A stretch of DNA of 17,960 nt. Source: an uncultured Clostridia bacterium (GTDB lineage: Bacteria; Bacillota; Clostridia; UBA1381). The DNA lies in assembly GCA_934454745.1 (NCBI GenBank), contig CAKSGP010000008.1, positions 1-17,960 of the forward strand, given 5' to 3'. A program made the position numbers and the translations under genes. Below the pieces are notes generated by a model, which saw only the letters and a list, made by a program, of their open reading frames with translations, had not been told where the DNA came from and ran no database searches. Shown here piece after piece: positions 11,804 through 17,960 of this stretch (within the stretch, counting starts at the first letter, position 1; each line of letters starts with the position of its first letter).

Positions 11804-14800
11804 TTACCACCTTTCGTCATCTATTGTCGATACACCGATTGTCATATCCTCAAGGACATCTAAAAGTACCTTTACAGTGTCTAAGGAGGTGAGCATAGTG
11901 ACATTGTTTTCGTTTGCACATCGTCTTATCTGTACTCCGTCCTCATAATGAACGCCTGACATAATCGCTCGTGTATTCATTACGTAACTTACATACCCTG
12001 CCCTTATTGCATCGAGGATTTCTGTACTGCCCTCAGAAAGCTTACGGAGAATTCGCGTTCTTATGCCTTTCTCCTTTAAGAAATCTGCTGTTCCGATAGT
12101 TGCTTCTATATTAAAGCCCATATCATAGAATCGCTTTACAAGGGGAAGTGCCTCCTCCTTATCCTCATCTGCAAGGGTTACAACAACTGTTCCGTAGTTT
12201 TGCAGATGCACACCGCTTGCAGTAAGTGCCTTGTACATAGCACGTGATAAGTTCTTGTCATAGCCTATCGCTTCGCCTGTTGATTTCATTTCAGGGGACA
12301 GGTACGAGTCCATACCTGAAAGCTTCGAGAACGAGAATGCAGGAGCTTTTACATAAAAACGTTTTTTCTCTTTCGGATAAATTTCAGTTATACCAAGTTC
12401 AGGCAAGCTCTTTCCAAGCATAACAAGAGTTGCAATATCTGCAAGGCTGTACCCTGTTGATTTTGACAGGAACGGAACTGTTCGGCTTGAACGGGGGTTT
12501 ACCTCGATTATATACACATTATCCTTATTATCCACAATGAACTGAATGTTAAACAGACCTACAATTCCTATTCCAAGACCGAGCTTTTTGGTATATTCAA
12601 GTATGGTTTCCTTTACCTTATCAGATACTGAATATGTGGGGTATACGCTTATGGAGTCACCGCTGTGTACTCCTGTTCTTTCTACAAGCTCCATAATGCC
12701 CGGAACAAAAACGTTTTGTCCGTCGCATATTGCATCTACCTCAAGCTCTTTTCCCTTAATGTATTTATCAACTAAAACAGGCTTATCCTCATCAATCTCA
12801 ACGGCTGTCTTAAGATAATGAACCAAATCCTTTTCTTTTGCTACAATCTGCATTGCACGTCCGCCTAAAACGAAGCTGGGACGGACAAGTACGGGATAGC
12901 CAATTTCCGATGCTGCGGCAATTCCGTCATTAATATTTGTAACGGCTTTTCCCTTTGGCTGTGGGATTTTAAGCTCCGACAGCAGTTTTTCAAATGAATC
13001 TCTGTTTTCTGCTTTATCTATTGCATCACAGTCTGTACCTATAATTTTAACACCTAACTTTGCAAGAGGCTCTGCAAGGTTTACCGCCGTCTGACCGCCC
13101 AGTGTTACAATTACGCCTTCAGGATTCTCAAGTGTAATTATATTCATAACATCCTCAGGTGTAAGAGGCTCAAAATAGAGTTTATCACTTGTTGTATAGT
13201 CTGTTGATACGGTTTCGGGGTTATTGTTTATTATAATAGCCTCAAAGCCTGAGTCCTTGATGGTCTTTACTGCGTGAACGGTTGAATAGTCAAATTCCAC
13301 ACCCTGACCGATACGGATAGGTCCTGAACCTAAAACGATAATCTTTTTCTTATCCGATACCTTTGATTCGTTTTCGTCCTCATAGGTTGAATAGAAATAG
13401 GGAATGTAGCTGTCAAACTCTGATGCACAGGTGTCTATCATTTTATAAACAGGGAAAATGTTTTCAGCTTTTCTCATTTTAAAAACATCGTTTTCCGTCA
13501 TATCCCAAAGTCTTGCGATTTCCTTATCGGAAAAGCCCATTTTCTTTGCCTTATAAAGATGTAATGTGTTTTTGGGGTTAGCTTTAAGAATTTTTTCCTC
13601 GTCTGTTATATTCTTTAAGCCTTTTACAAAGAATTTATCTATACCTGTAATTTCACAAATCCGATTTATCTCAATACCACGGCGTAAAAGCTCTGCTATG
13701 GCATAAACACGGTCATCTGTGCCTATTGCAATATATGAGAGCAATTCCTCCGTAGGAGTATCATCAAACTTTTTATTGTGAAGATGCCATACGCCGATTT
13801 CCAAGGACCGAATAGCCTTTAAGATACTTTCCTCGAAGGTTCTGCCTATTGACATAACCTCACCTGTTGCTTTCATTTGTGTACCAAGATTATTTCTCGC
13901 ATCAGTGAACTTGTCAAAGGGAAATCTTGGCATCTTGCTTACAACATAGTCAAGTGCAGGCTCAAAGCAGGCAGGAGTATTTGCAATCTGTATTTCGTCA
14001 AGTGTCATACCGATACCGATTTTCGCTGATACTCTTGCAATAGGATAACCACTTGCCTTTGATGCAAGAGCTGATGAGCGTGACACTCTCGGATTTACCT
14101 CAATGAGGTAGTACTGGAATGATTTGGGGTCAAGTGCAAACTGTACATTACAACCTCCCTCAATCTTAAGCTCACGAATAATTTTTAATGCACTGTCACG
14201 GAGCATATGATATTCCTTGTTAGTAAGGGTTTGAGAGGGACATACAACAATGGAGTCGCCTGTGTGGACACCTACGGGATCAAGATTTTCCATATTACAG
14301 ATGGTAATTGCCGTATCGTTTTTATCACGCATTACCTCATATTCAATTTCCTTATAGCCTTTAATGCTTTTTTCAATCAACACCTGATGAACAGGTGAAA
14401 GATAAAGGGCATTTTTCATAATGGAAACAAATTCCGCCTCATTATCGGCAAAACCGCCGCCTGTTCCCCCTAAGGTGAACGCAGGGCGAAGCACGACAGG
14501 GAATCCGATTTCTTTTGCTATTCTTAATCCGTCCTCCATAGAGGTTGCAATATCAGAAGGCAATACAGGCTCGCCGATAGACTCACAAAGCTCCTTAAAC
14601 AGCTCTCTGTCCTCGGCTCTTTCGATACTCTCGGAGCTTGTTCCTAAAAGTTCTGTACGGCATTCCTTTAATATACCTTTCTTTTCAAGCTGCATTGCAA
14701 GGTTAAGACCTGTCTGACCGCCTATACCCGGCAGAATTGCATCAGGACGTTCGTGGCGAATAATCTTTGCGATATATTCAAGATTTAAAGGCTCCATATA

Positions 14801-14992
14801 TACCTTGTCCGCAACAGTCGTGTCGGTCATAATGGTTGCCGGGTTGGAGTTGCAGAGAATTACGTCATAGCCCTCCTCTTTAAGTGCAAGGCACGCCTGT
14901 GTTCCTGCATAGTCAAATTCCGCCGCCTGTCCGATTACAATAGGGCCTGAGCCTATTACAAGCACCTTTTTTATATCCTGTCTTTTAGGCAT
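11804..14992 (-). CDS. carB: Carbamoyl phosphate synthase large subunit
   Basis: A full-length 1062-residue subunit that makes carbamoyl phosphate from bicarbonate, two ATP and ammonia channelled from CarA, feeding pyrimidines and arginine. Both homologous halves are visible: VLVIGSGPIVIGQAAEFDY (10-28) and IVLGSGPIRIGQGVEFDYS at about residue 555, each heading a biotin-carboxylase-like ATP-grasp unit (about 1-400 and 550-930), with the oligomerisation region between and a methylglyoxal-synthase-like allosteric domain at the end (about 930-1062). IEVNPRVSRSSAL and IEVNPRSSRTVPF mark the two metal/ATP sites. The gene starts inside the 3' end of carA (22-base overlap). The GGAGGGGGGG ribosome site is part of the carA coding sequence. 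Confidence 0.97.
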   Translation of the reverse strand: MPKRQDIKKVLVIGSGPIVIGQAAEFDYAGTQACLALKEEGYDVILCNSNPATIMTDTTVADKVYMEPLNLEYIAKIIRHERPDAILPGIGGQTGLNLAMQLEKKGILKECRTELLGTSSESIERAEDRELFKELCESIGEPVLPSDIATSMEDGLRIAKEIGFPVVLRPAFTLGGTGGGFADNEAEFVSIMKNALYLSPVHQVLIEKSIKGYKEIEYEVMRDKNDTAITICNMENLDPVGVHTGDSIVVCPSQTLTNKEYHMLRDSALKIIRELKIEGGCNVQFALDPKSFQYYLIEVNPRVSRSSALASKASGYPIARVSAKIGIGMTLDEIQIANTPACFEPALDYVVSKMPRFPFDKFTDARNNLGTQMKATGEVMSIGRTFEESILKAIRSLEIGVWHLHNKKFDDTPTEELLSYIAIGTDDRVYAIAELLRRGIEINRICEITGIDKFFVKGLKNITDEEKILKANPKNTLHLYKAKKMGFSDKEIARLWDMTENDVFKMRKAENIFPVYKMIDTCASEFDSYIPYFYSTYEDENESKVSDKKKIIVLGSGPIRIGQGVEFDYSTVHAVKTIKDSGFEAIIINNNPETVSTDYTTSDKLYFEPLTPEDVMNIITLENPEGVIVTLGGQTAVNLAEPLAKLGVKIIGTDCDAIDKAENRDSFEKLLSELKIPQPKGKAVTNINDGIAAASEIGYPVLVRPSFVLGGRAMQIVAKEKDLVHYLKTAVEIDEDKPVLVDKYIKGKELEVDAICDGQNVFVPGIMELVERTGVHSGDSISVYPTYSVSDKVKETILEYTKKLGLGIGIVGLFNIQFIVDNKDNVYIIEVNPRSSRTVPFLSKSTGYSLADIATLVMLGKSLPELGITEIYPKEKKRFYVKAPAFSFSKLSGMDSYLSPEMKSTGEAIGYDKNLSRAMYKALTASGVHLQNYGTVVVTLADEDKEEALPLVKRFYDMGFNIEATIGTADFLKEKGIRTRILRKLSEGSTEILDAIRAGYVSYVMNTRAIMSGVHYEDGVQIRRCANENNVTMLTSLDTVKVLLDVLEDMTIGVSTIDDERW

Positions 14993-16083
14993 TTTGTTTT
15001 CCCCCCCTCCATAAGCTTTACAAATTCATCAAACAGATATGTGCTGTCCTGGGGGCCAGGTGCACTTTCGGGGTGATATTGGACGGAGAACACTTTGTCT
15101 TTCTTACACTGTACACCCTCAACAGTGTTATCAAGCAAATTTATATGTGTAATCTCAAGACCTGTCTTTGCAATTGAATCCGTATCCACTGCATAAGAAT
15201 GGTTTTGAGAAGTGATTTCAATTTTATTGGTTTTTAAATTTTTTACTGAATGATTTCCACCTCGGTGACCGAATTTGAGTTTATATGTTTTTGCACCGTA
15301 GGCAAGAGAAATAATCTGATGTCCCAGGCATATTCCAAACATCGGGTATTTGCCTATAAGGCTTCTTACAGTTTGGATAGTCTTTGGTACATCTTCCGGA
15401 TCCCCGGGGCCGTTAGATATAAACACGCCGTCAGGATTTATACTTTCTATTGTTTGAGCGGATGTATCGTGTGGTACAACACTTACGCTGATACCTATAT
15501 TATTAAGTGAACGCAGAATGTTTTTCTTCATTCCGCAGTCTATACATACAATATGATACTTTGGGTTAGGTACGGGATAGAGCAGTATGTCCTTGGGACT
15601 TACCGTAGATACAGCATCCTTTGGAATATTGGTCCTTTTTAGTATCTCCATTGCATCTTCTTTGCTTGTTTCTATACCTGTTATAAGCACCTTACGTGTT
15701 CCCTCATCACGTATTGAACGGGTAATCTCTCTTGTGTCAACGCCGTATATCCCAGGGATATTATAACGCTTCATTGTGTCGGATAGGCTCTCAACACTCC
15801 TGAAATTAGATGGCTCGTCGTTATATTCCTTTACAATAAGAGCACCGATAGAAGGAGTTTCTGTCTCAAAATCATCCTCGCATATTCCGTAGTTACCTAT
15901 AAGCGGATATGTCATAACAACAGCCTGATATGTATATGACGGGTCGGATATGATCTCCTGATAGCCAACCATAGAAGTATTGAAAACAATTTCACAGACC
16001 TTATCGCACGTATCGCCGAAACCGTATCCCATATACTCGCTGCCATCCTCTAAAACGATTTTTCTGTTAAAATCCATTTTCAT
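14971..16083 (-). CDS. carA: Carbamoyl phosphate synthase small subunit
   Basis: A 370-residue glutaminase subunit that releases ammonia from glutamine for CarB. The N-terminal CPSase domain (about 5-140) carries GYGFG and GVDTREITRSIRDEG; the class I amidotransferase domain (about 178-360) carries the nucleophile Cys252 in GICLGHQ and the pair His337/Glu339 in VQYHPESAPGP, with NGPGDP at 224-229. The ATG at 16083 lies three bases after the purF stop, with GAGG in the purF tail as ribosome site. The last residues after MEGG come from the region overlapping carB, where a seven-G run sits in a slippery phase. No PyrR-type attenuator can be present just before carA because purF occupies the space; control must lie upstream of pyrG. 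Confidence 0.97.
   Translation of the reverse strand: MKMDFNRKIVLEDGSEYMGYGFGDTCDKVCEIVFNTSMVGYQEIISDPSYTYQAVVMTYPLIGNYGICEDDFETETPSIGALIVKEYNDEPSNFRSVESLSDTMKRYNIPGIYGVDTREITRSIRDEGTRKVLITGIETSKEDAMEILKRTNIPKDAVSTVSPKDILLYPVPNPKYHIVCIDCGMKKNILRSLNNIGISVSVVPHDTSAQTIESINPDGVFISNGPGDPEDVPKTIQTVRSLIGKYPMFGICLGHQIISLAYGAKTYKLKFGHRGGNHSVKNLKTNKIEITSQNHSYAVDTDSIAKTGLEITHINLLDNTVEGVQCKKDKVFSVQYHPESAPGPQDSTYLFDEFVKLMEGGKTKCLKDRI
15001..15010 (-). promoter_or_regulatory. carB ribosome site with seven-G slippery run
   Basis: GGAGGGGGGG on the minus strand, eight bases before the carB ATG. In the carA frame the codons are GAG GGG GGG, so the run forms the heptamer G GGG GGG; after a -1 shift the frame continues without stop into the carB ATG. 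Confidence 0.75.
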
Positions 16084-16086
16084 CTT

Positions 16087-17511
16087 TTACGCCTCGCTTC
16101 CTTCTGAAATTTTTTGCTCAAACTTGTTCTTTGGAGCCTCAGGGAAAACCGCTGTGGGATAATCACCGTCAAAACAAGCACTGCAGTATTCATCACTGTC
16201 TATCAGCTCCGAAAGCTTATCTTTTGGGAGATAGCCTAAGGAATCTACACCTATCATTTTTGCAATTTCCTCTACACTGTATTTTGATGCAATCAAATGT
16301 TCCTCTGAATCTATATCTGTTCCGTAGTAGCAGGGGTGCAAAAATGGCGGAGCAGATACACGCATATGAATTTCCTTGGCTCCCGCCTCACGCAAAAGCT
16401 TAACAATCCGTCCGCTTGTTGTACCTCTTACAATAGAATCATCTATAAGAACTATACATTTGTCCTTTACTGTGCTTGGCACTGCACTAAGCTTTATCCT
16501 TACCTGATCAACACGGCTTTCCTGTGTAGGAGATATAAATGTTCTGCCGATATATTTATTTTTTATAAGTCCTATTCCGTAGGGTATGCCGGCTTGTTCG
16601 GCATATCCTAATGCTGCATCAAGTCCTGAGTCGGGGACTCCGATTACAACGTCAGCATCTGTCGGGTAAGTTTCTGCTAAAATTCTGCCTGCTTTTCGTC
16701 TTGCATCGTGGACACTCTTTCCGTCAATTTCAGAATCAGGTCTTGCAAAATAGATATATTCAAATATGCAGGTCTTTTTCGGTTTAGTATTGCAATGAGT
16801 AGTAATGGAGGATATTCCGTCTTTTGAGAATACGAGAATTTCGCCCGGGAGCAAATCTCTTATAAATTCGGCACCGACAGCAGAAATCGCACAGCTCTCC
16901 GAGGCTATGATATAGCTTCCGTCCTCACATTTGCCATAGCAAAGAGGTCTGAATCCGTAAGGATCACGGCAGGCAATTATCTTCTGAGGTGACATTACGC
17001 AAAGCGAATATGCTCCGTCAATTGTGTACATTGTCTTTTCTATTGCTTCCTCGATGGATTTGGATCTAAGTCTTTCCCTTGTGATAATATATGCAATGGT
17101 TTCGGTATCGCTTGTAGTATGAAAAATTGCACCGTCAAGCTCTAATTTGTTCTTAAGCTCATAGCTGTTGGATAGATTTCCGTTATGAGCGATTGCCATT
17201 TTTCCCTTTTGGTGATTTACCTCAATAGGCTGACAGTTCTTTCGGTCCGTGCCGCCTGTTGTACTGTATCGTACGTGGCCTACAGCCATATTGCCTTTAG
17301 GAAGCTTTGACAGATTATTGCTGTTAAACACATCGCCTACAAGTCCTAAATCCTTATAGGAATAAATCACACCGTCATCGTTGACTGAAATACCGCAGGC
17401 CTCCTGACCCCTGTGCTGCAGGGCATACAAGCCGTAATATGTGAGGGTTGCAACCTCTGTCCTATTCGGTGCAAAAACTCCAAAAACTCCGCATTCTTCG
17501 TGTATGCTCAT
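16087..17511 (-). CDS. purF: Amidophosphoribosyltransferase
   Basis: A 474-residue enzyme of the first committed purine step: it transfers glutamine amide nitrogen to PRPP, giving phosphoribosylamine. A six-residue propeptide (MSIHEE) precedes the class II glutaminase nucleophile Cys7 in ECGVFG. The PRTase domain shows VLIDDSIVRGTTSG (354-367), the PRPP loop. Four cysteines suited to a [4Fe-4S] cluster are present: Cys248, Cys394, Cys443 and Cys446, as in the Bacillus-type enzyme (476 residues), which is made as a precursor and is oxygen sensitive. The ATG overlaps the pyrG stop by one base (TAATG), with GAGGGGGAG as ribosome site. Placement among pyrimidine genes is unusual, since purF is normally in the pur operon. 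Confidence 0.97.
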   Translation of the reverse strand: MSIHEECGVFGVFAPNRTEVATLTYYGLYALQHRGQEACGISVNDDGVIYSYKDLGLVGDVFNSNNLSKLPKGNMAVGHVRYSTTGGTDRKNCQPIEVNHQKGKMAIAHNGNLSNSYELKNKLELDGAIFHTTSDTETIAYIITRERLRSKSIEEAIEKTMYTIDGAYSLCVMSPQKIIACRDPYGFRPLCYGKCEDGSYIIASESCAISAVGAEFIRDLLPGEILVFSKDGISSITTHCNTKPKKTCIFEYIYFARPDSEIDGKSVHDARRKAGRILAETYPTDADVVIGVPDSGLDAALGYAEQAGIPYGIGLIKNKYIGRTFISPTQESRVDQVRIKLSAVPSTVKDKCIVLIDDSIVRGTTSGRIVKLLREAGAKEIHMRVSAPPFLHPCYYGTDIDSEEHLIASKYSVEEIAKMIGVDSLGYLPKDKLSELIDSDEYCSACFDGDYPTAVFPEAPKNKFEQKISEGSEA

Positions 17512-17960
17512 TATTTCTCCCCCTCTTGCTTCTCAAGTGATGCGCCTATAAAGCCTATAAATAACGGATGTGCTTTATTGGGACGGCTCTTAAATTCGGG
17601 GTGGAATTGGACGCCTACATAGAACGGTCTGTCTGTAAGCTCTACTGTTTCGACTAATCTATCATCAGGAGATAGACCGCTTAGTGTCAAACCCTTTTCC
17701 TGTAAAATTTTGCGATATTCGTTATTAAATTCGTAGCGGTGTCTGTGTCTTTCTGAAATAAGTTCGGAATTATACAAACGCTCCATTGTTGTTCCTGATG
17801 TGATTTTACAGGGGTAACTGCCAAGTCTTAATGTACCGCCCTTGTCAACATCATCGCTTTGACCGGGCATAAAATCTATTACCTTTGATTTGCACTGCTC
17901 GTCAAACTCGCCTGAGTTTGCATCCTTAATTCCTGCCGCATTTCTTGCAAATTCTATAAC
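17511..17960 (-). CDS. pyrG: CTP synthase, C-terminal part (gene continues past the window)
   Basis: The last 149 codons of CTP synthase, which converts UTP to CTP with glutamine as nitrogen donor. The frame is open to the right edge: the bases before the internal ATG at 17870 translate as VIEFARNAAGIKDANSGEF, so that ATG is not the start. This is the end of the class I glutamine amidotransferase domain, with GGTLRLGSYPC, the ERHRHRYEFNN segment (RHRHRYE is a family signature) and VQFHPEFKSRPNKAHPLF, which supplies the catalytic His and Glu. The nucleophile cysteine and the synthetase domain lie outside the window. The terminal A of its stop codon is the first base of purF, so translation is probably coupled. 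Confidence 0.96.
   Translation of the reverse strand, partial: VIEFARNAAGIKDANSGEFDEQCKSKVIDFMPGQSDDVDKGGTLRLGSYPCKITSGTTMERLYNSELISERHRHRYEFNNEYRKILQEKGLTLSGLSPDDRLVETVELTDRPFYVGVQFHPEFKSRPNKAHPLFIGFIGASLEKQEGEK

Noticed and set aside
11007..11810. dapF start at GTG 11810
   Set aside because: The GTG lies within the ribosome site that serves the ATG at 11798, and the extension of four residues overlaps carB.
17511..17870. Small stand-alone gene starting at ATG 17870
   Set aside because: The frame stays open to the window edge with CTP synthase sequence before this ATG, so it is an internal methionine of pyrG.

Overview
The window reads as part of the chromosome of an endospore-forming Firmicute of class Clostridia, probably a gut-type Ruminococcus/Eubacterium relative; the genus cannot be fixed from sequence alone. 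Evidence: a complete spoIIIA sporulation operon, the direct LL-diaminopimelate aminotransferase route (dapL) that is common in Clostridia, strong AGGAGG-type ribosome sites, consensus sigma-A promoters, a CCA-encoding tRNA and moderately low GC.

Layout. (1) Positions 21-2728, plus strand: a Dlt-like acyl-transfer cassette (acyl carrier protein, MBOAT membrane acyltransferase, membrane-anchored SGNH protein) followed by a DUF805 membrane protein; a carrier-charging ligase gene probably lies just left of the window. (2) Positions 2755-7349, minus strand: spoIIIAA-AB-AC-AD-AE-AF-AG-AH, mostly joined by 4-base ATGA overlaps, ending in a terminator that covers the stop codons of both convergent genes. 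(3) Positions 7496-9249, plus strand: mntP (manganese exporter) and metA (homoserine O-acyltransferase, predicted acetyl-CoA type). They are separated by a perfect-consensus promoter overlapping the mntP stop codon and two 103-bp tandem repeats rich in hairpins. (4) Positions 9316-9489: tRNA-Leu(UAG) with its own consensus promoter and terminator. (5) Positions 9490-9825: a non-coding spacer with palindromes, a 14-base copy of the tRNA 3' end, and two opposed terminators. (6) Positions 9826-17960, minus strand: a tightly packed operon read pyrG (partial)-purF-carA-carB-dapF-dapL.

How they work together. The right-hand operon joins three glutamine-amide-using steps of nucleotide synthesis (CTP synthase, PRPP amidotransferase, carbamoyl phosphate synthetase) with the last two steps to meso-diaminopimelate for peptidoglycan and lysine. 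The left part concerns the cell envelope (acyl transfer) and the mother-cell-to-forespore channel. No phage, transposon, CRISPR or defence system is present. The unusual signals are at the nucleotide level: the tandem repeats before metA, the tRNA-end duplication, a slippery G-run at the carA/carB junction that would give an in-frame fusion after a -1 shift, an inverted repeat abutting the spoIIIAF ribosome site, and a very compact SpoIIIAG.
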